Assembly: GCA_017502425.1 (NCBI GenBank)
Contig: JAFVVB010000186.1
Location: 1-35,085, forward strand
Length of the DNA stretch: 35,085 nucleotides
Direction of reading: 5' to 3'
From: Ruminococcus sp.
GTDB taxonomy: Bacteria > Bacillota > Clostridia > Oscillospirales > Acutalibacteraceae
Of the stretch, positions 24,046-31,861 are shown in pieces (the first letter of the stretch is position 1; each line of letters opens with the position of its first letter). The notes below the pieces were generated by a model. That model searched no databases. It was not told where the DNA came from and saw nothing but the letters and a program-made list of their open reading frames with translations. The position numbers were made by a program, and so were the translations under genes.

Positions 24046-25953
24046 ATGAGTACATATTTTGCAGGAAATTATGATGTTGCTGTTATAGGTGCAGGTCACG
24101 CTGGTATTGAAGCTGCACTTGCTTCAGCTCGTCTGGGATGTAAAACTGCTATTTTCACTATTAATATGGATGCTGTTGGCAATTGTCCGTGCAACCCATC
24201 TATCGGTGGTACTGCTAAAGGTCATCTGGTGCGAGAAATTGATGCCCTTGGTGGAGAAATGGGAAAAACAGCCGATGAATGTTTTCTGCAGATGAGAATG
24301 CTTAATTTAGGCAAAGGACCTGCGGTACATTCTTTGCGTGCTCAGATTGACAGACGCAAGTATCAGGATGTTATGAAGCATAAACTCGAGTTGTGTGATA
24401 ATCTTGATTTACGTCAGGCTGAGATTACTGACATTGAGAAAAATGATGACGGTACATGGACTATTACTACTCGTATGTTAGCCCAGTTTATAGCAAAAAC
24501 AGTAATTATTGCCACAGGAACATACTTAGGTGGCAAAATATTCATCGGAGAAGTATCATATGAGTCAGGACCGGACGGTGTCTTTCCTGCTACTTTCTTA
24601 GGAGAGAGTCTGAGAAAACTCGGTATTTCGACCAGACGTTTCAAAACAGGTACTCCCGCACGAGTTAAAAGAAGTACTATCGACCTTGATAGACTTGAAG
24701 TGCAACAAGGGGATAATCCTCCTGTACCATTTTCTTTTGATACTGAATCGTTAGGTGAGAATAAGGTTGTGTGTCACGTTAGCTATACTAACGAAGATAC
24801 TAAAAAAATCATACTCGATAATATTCATCGTTCTCCGCTTTATGGAGGTAAAATCGAAGGTGTTGGTCCGCGATACTGTCCAAGCCTTGAGGATAAAATC
24901 GTCAGATTTGAGCACAAAGAAAGACATCAGCTTTTTATTGAACCATGTGGACTTGATACTGAGGAAATGTACCTTCAGGGCATGTCTTCTTCTCTGCCTG
25001 AGGAAGTTCAGCTTCAGTTCTATCACACTATACCTGGACTTGAAAATGCTTTAATTATGCGTCCAGCGTATGCTATCGAGTACGATTGTATCGACCCGAC
25101 TACTATGAATGCGACGCTTGAGTTCAGAGATTTTGAAGGACTTTACGGTGCAGGTCAGTTCAACGGTAGCTCAGGCTACGAAGAAGCTGCGGCTCAGGGA
25201 TTAGTCGCAGGTATCAACGCTGCTCATAAAGTATTAGGAAAAGAACCTTTTATATTAGACAGAGCCAGCTCATATATCGGAACGCTGATTGACGACTTAG
25301 TTACTAAAGGTGCTAACGAACCATATCGCATGATGACATCAAGAAGCGAATATCGTCTTATTCTGCGTCAGGATAACGCTGATGAAAGACTCACTAAGAT
25401 AGGATATGAGCTTGGACTTATTTCTCAGGAACGCTATGAACGTTTTAATAAAAAACAGGAACTCATAAAGCAGGAGCTCAATCGTGCTAAAAATACGGTT
25501 ATTCCGTATTCTGATGAGTTAAACGATATACTTGTTTCACGTGAAACATCAAAAGTAAGTAATTCTATTCGTCTGATAGAACTATTAAAACGCCCTCAGC
25601 TAAACTACGAAGTTCTTAAGAGCGTTGATGTAACAAGGCCTGATTTACCGATGAGCGTATTTGAACAGGTTGAAATCGCTATTAAATATGATGGCTATAT
25701 TAAAAAGCAACTGGCTCAAGTAGAGCAGATGAGAAAACTGGAAGTTAAAAAGCTTCCTGATGACGTTGATTATAAAACTCTTACAGGGCTCAGATTAGAG
25801 GCTCAGGAAAAGCTAAGTAAAATTCGTCCTGCAAATATCGGTCAGGCATCACGTATCAGTGGTGTTTCGCCTGCTGATATCAGCGTTCTACTTATCTGGT
25901 TAGCTAAAAGGTCTCAGGATACTCACAGCAGCGAGGTAAAAAATGATGTTTAA
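24046..25953 (+). CDS. mnmG: tRNA uridine-34 modification enzyme MnmG (GidA)
   Basis: 635-residue FAD enzyme, partner of MnmE. The dinucleotide-binding motif is IGAGHAGIEAALA near the N-terminus. The conserved CNPSIGGTAKGHLVREIDALGG, PARVKRSTID and FNGSSGYEEAAAQG segments are present, as is the C-terminal helical domain that binds MnmE. The ATG at 24046 is chosen because GAGAGG lies upstream and the Rossmann motif begins within 15 residues; a longer frame from 23950 would overlap mnmE by 56 bases. The coding sequence contains a perfect parS site. The stop overlaps the rsmG start. Confidence 0.97.
   Translation: MSTYFAGNYDVAVIGAGHAGIEAALASARLGCKTAIFTINMDAVGNCPCNPSIGGTAKGHLVREIDALGGEMGKTADECFLQMRMLNLGKGPAVHSLRAQIDRRKYQDVMKHKLELCDNLDLRQAEITDIEKNDDGTWTITTRMLAQFIAKTVIIATGTYLGGKIFIGEVSYESGPDGVFPATFLGESLRKLGISTRRFKTGTPARVKRSTIDLDRLEVQQGDNPPVPFSFDTESLGENKVVCHVSYTNEDTKKIILDNIHRSPLYGGKIEGVGPRYCPSLEDKIVRFEHKERHQLFIEPCGLDTEEMYLQGMSSSLPEEVQLQFYHTIPGLENALIMRPAYAIEYDCIDPTTMNATLEFRDFEGLYGAGQFNGSSGYEEAAAQGLVAGINAAHKVLGKEPFILDRASSYIGTLIDDLVTKGANEPYRMMTSRSEYRLILRQDNADERLTKIGYELGLISQERYERFNKKQELIKQELNRAKNTVIPYSDELNDILVSRETSKVSNSIRLIELLKRPQLNYEVLKSVDVTRPDLPMSVFEQVEIAIKYDGYIKKQLAQVEQMRKLEVKKLPDDVDYKTLTGLRLEAQEKLSKIRPANIGQASRISGVSPADISVLLIWLAKRSQDTHSSEVKNDV
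25533..25548. promoter_or_regulatory. parS centromere site inside mnmG
   Basis: TGTTTCACGTGAAACA is a perfect match to the bacterial parS consensus bound by ParB/Spo0J. It lies within mnmG, encoding LVSRETS in frame. It is 2.2 kb from the second site. Confidence 0.93.
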
Positions 25954-26656
25954 AGATATTTTAAAAGAGCAAGCTCAGCTTTCAGACATTAAACTAGATG
26001 ATAATCAGATTGAATTATTGACTCGCTACTATGAATTGCTCATTGAGTGGAATGAAAAAATGAATCTCACAGCACTCACAGAACCTACTGACGTAGCGCT
26101 AAAGCACTTTTGTGACAGTATTTTGCTTTTAAAATACGTGAGTATTCCTGAGAAAAGCTCTTTGATAGACGTTGGCACAGGCGCTGGTTTTCCGTCAGTT
26201 CCTATTAAAATAGTTCGTCCTGATATTAAATTATGTTTGCTCGATAGTCTGAATAAAAGACTTGTTTTTCTCAAAGAAGTAGTAGATAGTTTAGGACTTT
26301 ATAACGTAGATATTATACATTCACGTGCTGAAGATGGTGCAAAGAAAAAAGAGCTGAGAGAACAGTTTGATTTTGCGACATCCAGAGCAGTTGCCCAGCT
26401 TAACATACTATCTGAGTACTGCTTACCGTATGTAAAGTTAGGCGGTGCTTTCCTTGCTATGAAGGGTAAGTACAGCGAGGAAGAGATTACTAATGCTAAA
26501 AGCGCGATTAAAACGTTAGGTGGCAAATGCGAGAAAGTCACTAAATATGAACTGAGTGATTCATCGCAGCGTACTATTATTAATATAAAGAAGCTTAATA
26601 GTACCGATAAACGCTATCCGCGTAATTCATCTAAAATTAAGTCAAAACCTTTATAA
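25943..26656 (+). CDS. rsmG: 16S rRNA guanine-N7 methyltransferase RsmG (GidB)
   Basis: 237-residue class I SAM methyltransferase; the family modifies G527 of 16S rRNA, and its loss gives low-level streptomycin resistance. The SAM site is DVGTGAGFPSVPIKIVRPD, followed by LDSLNKRLVFLKEV and SRAVAQLNILSEYC. The start overlaps the last 11 bases of mnmG, with GAGG upstream of tandem ATGs. A terminator follows directly. Confidence 0.95.
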   Translation: MMFKDILKEQAQLSDIKLDDNQIELLTRYYELLIEWNEKMNLTALTEPTDVALKHFCDSILLLKYVSIPEKSSLIDVGTGAGFPSVPIKIVRPDIKLCLLDSLNKRLVFLKEVVDSLGLYNVDIIHSRAEDGAKKKELREQFDFATSRAVAQLNILSEYCLPYVKLGGAFLAMKGKYSEEEITNAKSAIKTLGGKCEKVTKYELSDSSQRTIINIKKLNSTDKRYPRNSSKIKSKPL

Positions 26657-26666
26657 ATGTTAGTTT

Positions 26667-26697
26667 AACGGCACATTCGACCTGATGTGCCGTTTTT
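26667..26697 (+). terminator. Rho-independent terminator after rsmG
   Basis: AACGGCACAT and ATGTGCCGTT form a perfect 10-bp stem with an 8-base loop, followed by TTTTT (overlapping the stem end). Confidence 0.9.
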
Positions 26698-26753
26698 CTA
26701 TGTAAAAACCTAAAAGAAAATTGTTTTCGCATACAAAAAACAACAAATAAAAT

Positions 26754-26794
26754 CCCGCACAGGTGGTATTATCTATGTGCGGGGACAACCTGTG
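26754..26794 (+). promoter_or_regulatory. Two overlapping inverted repeats upstream of noc
   Basis: CCCGCACA (26754-26761) pairs with TGTGCGGG (26776-26783). CACAGGT (26758-26764), which overlaps its left arm, pairs with ACCTGTG (26788-26794), ending at the ribosome site GAGGGAG. The two stems exclude each other. A possible -10 (TAAAAT, 26748-26753) would place the transcription start inside the first repeat, so a DNA operator is an equally good reading. Confidence 0.45.
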
Positions 26795-26806
26795 AGGGAG
26801 AATAAA

Positions 26807-27631
26807 ATGAGTTTTTTGAGTAGAGATGACAATAAAGTCCTTTTAGTTCCTACAATTTCAATAAGACCTAATAAAACCCAACCGCGTAAAAACTTTGACG
26901 AGCAGGATTTGCGGTCACTGTCACGGTCTATCGTTCAGAACGGGATCCTCCAACCCTTATCGGTACGCAGAATTAATTCTTCTGAATTTGAGCTTATTGC
27001 CGGAGAACGAAGACTAAGAGCAGCGATAATGGCAGGTATCACAAGAGTTCCGTGCGTCGTGCTCAAATGCTCCGACAAAGACTCGGCTGTTTATGCATTG
27101 ATTGAAAACATTCAGCGCAAGGATTTAGGAATGTTTGAGCAAGCACGCGGTATAGCAAGACTAATACGAAAATACGGTCTTACTCAGGAACAGGCTGCGA
27201 TACAGCTGGGAAAAAAGCAATCCACTATTGCTAATAAACTAAGATTACTAAAGCTTACTTTTGATGAGCAGGAATGGATAATCAGCGCATCGCTGTCTGA
27301 GCGTCATGCAAGGGCGCTACTGAGAATTGACGATGAGATGCTCAGAAGAGAAGCACTTAGCAGAATAATATCGGATAACTTAAACGTCAGCCAAACGGAG
27401 GCGTATGTGACTGACGTGTTGCTAAGGCGTTGCTCGACTATACAACCAGAGAAAAAGAAGCAGGAAAAGAAAATAGTCGTAAAAGACGTCAGAATATTCG
27501 TTAATACTATAAATAAAGCAGTCGATACTATGCGTTTGTCAGGGATTAACGCAACGAGTAGCAAAAACGAGACTGATGATTACATAGAATACACAGTAAA
27601 AATCCCTAAAGCCGCTGAAAAAGCGTCGTAA
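26807..27631 (+). CDS. noc: ParB-family nucleoid occlusion-like protein
   Basis: 274 residues. The CTP-binding ParB N domain has NKTQPRKNFDEQDL, LIAGERRLRAAI (about 64-75) and IENIQRKDLGMFEQARG (about 99-115). A helix-turn-helix follows (LTQEQAAIQLGKKQSTIANKL). Position between rsmG and parA and the LGMFEQA segment, unlike the SPIEEA of the true ParB next door, indicate Noc, which coordinates division with the nucleoid in B. subtilis. The N-terminus before the ParB core is only about 10 residues, so the membrane-targeting helix of B. subtilis Noc may be missing. The ATG at 26807 has GAGGGAG 6 bases upstream; the longer GTG frame from 26777 is rejected. Noc or a second ParB cannot be fully separated by reading alone. 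Confidence 0.8.
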   Translation: MSFLSRDDNKVLLVPTISIRPNKTQPRKNFDEQDLRSLSRSIVQNGILQPLSVRRINSSEFELIAGERRLRAAIMAGITRVPCVVLKCSDKDSAVYALIENIQRKDLGMFEQARGIARLIRKYGLTQEQAAIQLGKKQSTIANKLRLLKLTFDEQEWIISASLSERHARALLRIDDEMLRREALSRIISDNLNVSQTEAYVTDVLLRRCSTIQPEKKKQEKKIVVKDVRIFVNTINKAVDTMRLSGINATSSKNETDDYIEYTVKIPKAAEKAS

Positions 27632-27641
27632 AGCTTTCCCC

Positions 27642-27660
27642 ATAGATGCATAGCATCTAT
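27642..27660. repeat. Short inverted repeat after noc
   Basis: ATAGATGC and GCATCTAT are perfect complements with a 3-base spacer. No T run follows. It could be a small hairpin at the end of the noc message or a protein site. Confidence 0.4.
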
Positions 27661-27692
27661 CCACTCATACCCATTTCCTTATCTGAACCCCT

Positions 27693-27733
27693 TGCCAAAG
27701 GCTACGTAGTTTATGCTGCGTAGCCTTTTGGCA
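27693..27733 (+). terminator. Large stem-loop after noc, possible terminator
   Basis: TGCCAAAGGCTACG pairs with CGTAGCCTTTTGGCA (14 bp with one bulged T) around a 12-base loop. There is no T run directly after it on either strand, so termination is uncertain. It lies 9 bases before the second parS. Confidence 0.55.
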
Positions 27734-27741
27734 TATACTGA

Positions 27742-27757
27742 TGTTTCACGTGAAACA
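27742..27757. promoter_or_regulatory. parS centromere site upstream of parA
   Basis: TGTTTCACGTGAAACA, a perfect parS, lies in the 289-base gap between noc and parA. ParB loads here and spreads. It is also placed to let ParB affect parA-parB transcription. Confidence 0.95.
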
Positions 27758-27875
27758 ATGAGTCATAAATAAAAAACGATATAAAAACCCGTGTTTTCTC
27801 ACTAAAATATAAATAATTTTATAAAAGTCACTTAAAACCCTTTAATTTCAACCTGATATATGATAAAATTACATC

Positions 27876-27881
27876 TATAAT
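27876..27881 (+). promoter_or_regulatory. Candidate -10 of parA-parB
   Basis: TATAAT lies 39 bases before the parA TTG in an AT-rich gap. No convincing -35 sits at the right distance, so this is a weak call. Confidence 0.3.
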
Positions 27882-27920
27882 GCACCGATATGCGTGTAAA
27901 TTTGAAATTCGGGTGATTTT

Positions 27921-28694
27921 TTGGCAAAAGTCATAGCTGTTGCTAACCAGAAAGGCGGTGTCGGTAAAACGACTTCAGCGGTTAATATCGCTGCCGCGCT
28001 GGGATTTAATAAGAAAAAGACACTTTTGATAGACGTTGATCCTCAGGGAAACGCAACCAGCGGTGTGGGTATTGATAAACGAGGAGTAAAATTTACTACC
28101 TATGATTTATTGGTTTCTGACACTAAAGCTCAGGATATCATAGTACAGACTCAGTTTGATAACCTTTACGTGATGCCGTCGGGAATCGATTTAGCGGCGG
28201 CTGAGCTCGAGATAGTAGAGATGTCTAATCGTGCGTACCGTATGAAACAGGCTATCGCATCGATTAAAGCTGATTTTGACTACATTATCATTGACTGTCC
28301 CCCATCGCTCGGACTCATTACTACTAACGCTATCACAGCAGCTGATACTATTTTAGTACCTATCCAGTGTGAGTATTACGCATTAGAAGGTTTGTCTCAG
28401 CTGATGAATACCGTAAGACGAGTTAAACGCCAGTCAAATCCTCATATTGATATTGAGGGAGTGCTGCTTACTATGTATGATGGAAGACTTAATCTGACTC
28501 AGCAGGTAGTAAATGAAGTTAAGCGTTTCTTCCCTAAAAAGGTATTTTCTACTGTTATTCCGCGAGGTGTAAGACTTTCGGAAGCACCTAGTTTCGGAAT
28601 GCCGGTTATTTACTACGATAAATCCTGTAAAGGAGCACAGGCGTACCTCGACCTCGTAGTGGAAATTTTGAAAAAGGAGCGTAAATATGGCTAA
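27921..28694 (+). CDS. parA: Chromosome partitioning ATPase ParA (Soj)
   Basis: 257 residues, a short ParA of the Soj type without an N-terminal DNA-binding domain. The deviant Walker A is KGGVGKTTSA with the signature lysine at about position 11. Walker A' lies in LLIDVDPQGNATSG and Walker B in YIIIDCPPSLG. It forms ATP-dependent dimers on DNA that move ParB-parS complexes, and it influences DnaA in B. subtilis. The start is a TTG preceded by CGGGTG. The last 8 bases are shared with parB, so the pair is coupled. Confidence 0.96.
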   Translation: MAKVIAVANQKGGVGKTTSAVNIAAALGFNKKKTLLIDVDPQGNATSGVGIDKRGVKFTTYDLLVSDTKAQDIIVQTQFDNLYVMPSGIDLAAAELEIVEMSNRAYRMKQAIASIKADFDYIIIDCPPSLGLITTNAITAADTILVPIQCEYYALEGLSQLMNTVRRVKRQSNPHIDIEGVLLTMYDGRLNLTQQVVNEVKRFFPKKVFSTVIPRGVRLSEAPSFGMPVIYYDKSCKGAQAYLDLVVEILKKERKYG

Positions 28695-29550
28695 AAAAAT
28701 GGGCGGCTTAGGTAAAGGCCTGAGCGCGATTTTCATGGAAAATGACAGCGAAAACAGCAACGAAGCCGTTACGCTGAGAATTTCGGAAGTAGAGCCTAAC
28801 CGTGACCAGCCACGTAAGGAGTTTGATGAGCAGGCACTCGCAGAGCTTTCCCAGAGTATAATGCAGTTCGGTGTTTTACAGCCGATTCTTGTCAGACCAC
28901 TTATAGACGGTGGCTATCAGATAGTAGCCGGTGAGCGAAGATACAGAGCATCACGTTTAGCGGGGCTTACTGAGATTCCTGCGGTTATCAGAGAGCTTTC
29001 CGATAACGAGACAATGGAGCTTGCGCTGATTGAAAACCTCCAGCGTGAAGACCTCTCTCCTATCGAAGAAGCTAAAGGATATAAAACGCTGATTGATACA
29101 TACAGTATGAGTCAGGAACAGGTAGCACAGACGGTCGGAAAATCCCGTCCTGCTATCGCTAATACGATGAGACTTCTGCTACTTCCTGATGATGTAATAG
29201 CATTAGTAGAAAACGGCGACCTCAGTAGTGGCCACGCAAGAGCACTTTTATCGCTTGATAATAAAGCATTAATGAGTGCAATAGCACAAGACGCTGTGAA
29301 AAAAGGTTTATCGGTACGTCAGGTTGAGAAAATGGTCAAAGACCTTACTAAAAAACCTGCTACTAAAACCAGAGTAGCGAAAGCAAAGCCTTCGTACTTT
29401 TCCGAAGTGGAGCTCGCGCTTTCTGAGTATTTAGGAAACAAAGTAGTAGTCACCCCGTCCAAAGACGGAAACGGTGGTACGCTAGCGATTGACTTTTATT
29501 CTTTAGAAGAATTAAAAGAACTTGCTAATAAACTCGAAGATAATAAATAA
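28687..29550 (+). CDS. parB: Chromosome partitioning protein ParB (Spo0J)
   Basis: 287 residues. The N-terminal ParA-stimulating peptide is present as GGLGKGLSAIF. The CTPase domain has DQPRKEFDEQALAELS, IVAGERRYRASRLAG (about 79-93) and IENLQREDLSPIEEAKG (about 115-131). The parS-reading helix-turn-helix is MSQEQVAQTVGKSRPAIANT. The C-terminal dimerisation domain follows a basic linker (TKKPATKTRVAKAKP). It is the standard partner of parA and of the two parS sites nearby. Confidence 0.96.
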   Translation: MAKKMGGLGKGLSAIFMENDSENSNEAVTLRISEVEPNRDQPRKEFDEQALAELSQSIMQFGVLQPILVRPLIDGGYQIVAGERRYRASRLAGLTEIPAVIRELSDNETMELALIENLQREDLSPIEEAKGYKTLIDTYSMSQEQVAQTVGKSRPAIANTMRLLLLPDDVIALVENGDLSSGHARALLSLDNKALMSAIAQDAVKKGLSVRQVEKMVKDLTKKPATKTRVAKAKPSYFSEVELALSEYLGNKVVVTPSKDGNGGTLAIDFYSLEELKELANKLEDNK

Positions 29551-29624
29551 ACGTTTTAAACTTTAATCTTAGAAGTCATAAATTATATAGATTTTTTTAT
29601 GAATACGATAAGTATAAGATGTGA

Positions 29625-29630
29625 TATAAT
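29625..29630 (+). promoter_or_regulatory. Candidate -10 of serS
   Basis: TATAAT lies 35 bases before the serS ATG. The -35 region (GAATAC) is poor. The 114-base leader is too short for a full T-box, and none was recognised. Confidence 0.35.
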
Positions 29631-29664
29631 AAAGTTCAGTATATTTATATAAGGAGATAGAACA

Positions 29665-30948
29665 ATGATTGATATTAAATTTTTAAGAGAAAATCCTGAT
29701 GTAGTAAAGGAAAATATAAAGAAAAAGTTTCAGGACTCAAAGCTTCCTTTAGTAGACGAGGTTATTGAGCTTGACGCAGAAAGCAGAAAAATCAAGGGTA
29801 TGGCTGACGATTTAAGAGCACAGCGTAATAAGTACTCTAAGGAAATCGGTAAACTCTTTGGTCAGGGCAAACGTGAAGAAGCAGAAGAAATGAAGAAGCT
29901 CGTTACTGAAAAGGGAGAAGAACTTGCACAGCTTGAAGCTAAAGAAGCAGAGCTTTCTAAGAAAGTAACTGATATTATGATGATTATTCCTAACATCATA
30001 GATGATTCAGTTCCTATCGGTAAAGACGATTCTGAAAACGTAGAAGTTCAGCGTTACGGTGAGCCACTCACCCCTGACTTTGAGATTCCATATCACACAG
30101 AAATTATGGAAAAACTAAACGGTATTGACCTTGATTCTGCAAGAAAAGTAGCTGGTAACGGTTTTTACTATCTCATGGGTGATATCGCACGTCTTCACTC
30201 AGCAGTTATTTCATACGCTAGAGACTTTATGATCGACCGCGGTTTTACATACTGCGTTCCACCATTTATGATTCGTTCAAACGTTGTAACAGGTGTAATG
30301 AGCTTTGCTGAAATGGAAGCTATGATGTACAAAATCGAGGGCGAAGACCTCTACCTCATCGGTACTTCAGAGCATTCTATGATCGGTAAATTTATCGATA
30401 CTATAAATAAGGAAAAAGAACTTCCTTATACTTTAACAAGTTACTCACCATGTTTCAGAAAAGAAAAAGGCGCTCACGGTATCGAAGAGCGTGGTGTATA
30501 TCGTATTCACCAGTTTGAGAAGCAGGAAATGGTTGTTGTATGTAAACCTGACGAGTCTGCTATGTGGTTTGATAAGCTGTGGCAGAACACAGTAGACCTT
30601 TTCCGCACACTTGATATTCCGGTACGTACACTCGAATGCTGTTCGGGAGACCTCGCTGACCTTAAAGTTAAGTCTATCGACGTTGAAGCATGGTCACCAC
30701 GTCAGCAAAAGTACTTTGAGGTTGGTTCATGTTCTAACCTTTCTGATGCTCAGGCACGCAGACTTAAAATCAGAGTTCACGGCGAAGATGGTTCAAAATA
30801 CTTTGCCCACACTCTTAACAACACTGTTGTTGCTCCACCTAGAATGCTCATTGCATTCCTCGAGAACAACTTAAACGAAGACGGTTCTATCAACATCCCT
30901 GAGGCACTAAGACCATATATGGGCGGTAAAGATAAAATCACACCATAA
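29665..30948 (+). CDS. serS: Seryl-tRNA synthetase with divergent class II motifs
   Basis: 427 residues, the normal length. The N-terminal tRNA-binding antiparallel coiled coil is at about 25-105. The class II core follows: GTSEHSMIGKF in place of the usual TAExxxTN, motif 2 CFRKEKGAHGIEERGVYRIH and FEKQEM, and motif 3 HTLNNTVVAPPRMLIAFLEN in place of the usual HTLNGSGLAxGRxLxAxLEN. It charges tRNA-Ser with serine. It ends IPEALRPYMGGKDKI, as do SerRS proteins generally. The differing catalytic motifs place it in a distinct SerRS branch; the family itself is not in doubt. AAGGAGA precedes the ATG. Confidence 0.94.
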   Translation: MIDIKFLRENPDVVKENIKKKFQDSKLPLVDEVIELDAESRKIKGMADDLRAQRNKYSKEIGKLFGQGKREEAEEMKKLVTEKGEELAQLEAKEAELSKKVTDIMMIIPNIIDDSVPIGKDDSENVEVQRYGEPLTPDFEIPYHTEIMEKLNGIDLDSARKVAGNGFYYLMGDIARLHSAVISYARDFMIDRGFTYCVPPFMIRSNVVTGVMSFAEMEAMMYKIEGEDLYLIGTSEHSMIGKFIDTINKEKELPYTLTSYSPCFRKEKGAHGIEERGVYRIHQFEKQEMVVVCKPDESAMWFDKLWQNTVDLFRTLDIPVRTLECCSGDLADLKVKSIDVEAWSPRQQKYFEVGSCSNLSDAQARRLKIRVHGEDGSKYFAHTLNNTVVAPPRMLIAFLENNLNEDGSINIPEALRPYMGGKDKITP

Positions 30949-30965
30949 TTAAATATAAACGCATG

Positions 30966-30999
30966 AAAAAAACCGCCTTTTAAATAAGGCGGTTTTTCT
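30966..30999. terminator. Bidirectional terminator between serS and a convergent lipoprotein gene
   Basis: AAAAACCGCCTT and AAGGCGGTTTTT form a perfect 12-bp stem with a 6-base loop. Because both arms end in A/T runs it works for serS (plus) and for the lipoprotein gene (minus). Confidence 0.93.
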
Positions 31000-31004
31000 A
31001 TCTC

Positions 31005-31694
31005 TTAGTTCTGTACGGGTTCGTATGTGTAATCATTAAGCACTAAATTTCCATCATCTAATGCTTTGTAGGTTAATTCTTTTTCGTTTAGGTTTTCAGG
31101 GCTTGACATAGAATAAATAGTAACTTTACCATCTTTGCATCCGTATTTGCAATCGATGGTAGCATCACTATATAAATCGGTAATGACAGCAGTACCATCT
31201 TCGTTGAAACGATAACACTCGTAGTTATCAACACTCTGCCAATCTCCGACAATGGCTTTATCAACAGTCAGGTTGTTTGGAGCTTTGATTTCTACTTTTG
31301 GCATAGTAGCCTTTTTAAAAGTGTATTCGTATTCGTCACTTTTCAAAGTCATCTTATCTTTGCTGAAAGTAGCAGAATACTCGTTATACAGGAAGTTAGG
31401 TATATCGATATCGTAGAGTTTTTCATCATCGTAGTAGTCGTAGTAACCATAAACAGTACAAGTGCCCCATTTAGCGTAAGCGTCACCTTTTTCGTCAAAG
31501 ATGAAATAGCATTCTTTGTTTATATCATCGCACACCCAAGTACCGATAATTTTATTATCTTCGTATAGCACCTCGTCTTTAGTAGCCACATCAGTAGGAG
31601 TAGCAGGAGCAGTAGAATCAGCATCCTCGCTCTTACAACCACCTAGAATAAGTAAAAATGATAAGCATAATAAAGCTATGATAATCTTTTTCAT
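31005..31694 (-). CDS. Lipoprotein with two lipocalin-like repeats
   Basis: 229 residues from the ATG at 31694. GAGGTG lies 4 bases upstream, and the longer GTG start at 31706 is part of that site. The signal peptide MKKIIIALLCLSFLLILGGC has the lipobox LGGC with Cys at 20. A Thr/Ala/Pro spacer leads to two similar domains beginning IIGTWVCDDINKECYFIFDE and IVGDWQSVDNYECYRFNEDG, with the GxW start seen in DUF5640/lipocalin-like lipoproteins of Clostridia. Ligand and role are unknown. It is head-on to replication, unlike its neighbours, and has a sigma-A-like promoter flanked by two AGTATAC repeats. Confidence 0.78.
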   Translation of the reverse strand: MKKIIIALLCLSFLLILGGCKSEDADSTAPATPTDVATKDEVLYEDNKIIGTWVCDDINKECYFIFDEKGDAYAKWGTCTVYGYYDYYDDEKLYDIDIPNFLYNEYSATFSKDKMTLKSDEYEYTFKKATMPKVEIKAPNNLTVDKAIVGDWQSVDNYECYRFNEDGTAVITDLYSDATIDCKYGCKDGKVTIYSMSSPENLNEKELTYKALDDGNLVLNDYTYEPVQN

Positions 31695-31733
31695 AAAACA
31701 CCTCACGAATATTCAACATTTACACCAGTTTTG

Positions 31734-31774
31734 AGTATACAATCAATTTTAAGTATACTAGCACCAAAAGTCAA
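31734..31774 (-). promoter_or_regulatory. Promoter and candidate operator of the lipoprotein gene
   Basis: The minus strand has TTGACT (31774-31769), 17 bases, then TAAAAT (31751-31746). Copies of AGTATAC (31734-31740 and 31752-31758, 18 bases apart) flank the -10, one within the spacer and one near the expected start. Confidence 0.55.
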
Positions 31775-31802
31775 CAAATTTTTAAAAATCAAAGAATTAG
31801 CC

Positions 31803-31831
31803 TTGCATAGATTAAAATCATTTGATATAAT
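31803..31831 (+). promoter_or_regulatory. Sigma-A promoter of guaB
   Basis: TTGCAT (31803-31808), 17-base spacer, TATAAT (31826-31831), 30 bases before the start codon. No purine riboswitch fits in the short leader. Confidence 0.7.
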
Positions 31832-31861
31832 TAAGGTTAAAATAATCGGGGAGTGGTAAAA

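Noticed and set aside
26777..26806. GTG start giving ten more residues for noc
   Set aside because: The GTG lies inside the inverted repeat and has no ribosome site; GAGGGAG clearly serves the ATG at 26807.
29551..29664. T-box leader for serS
   Set aside because: The gap is only 114 bases and shows neither a specifier stem nor a T-box terminator.
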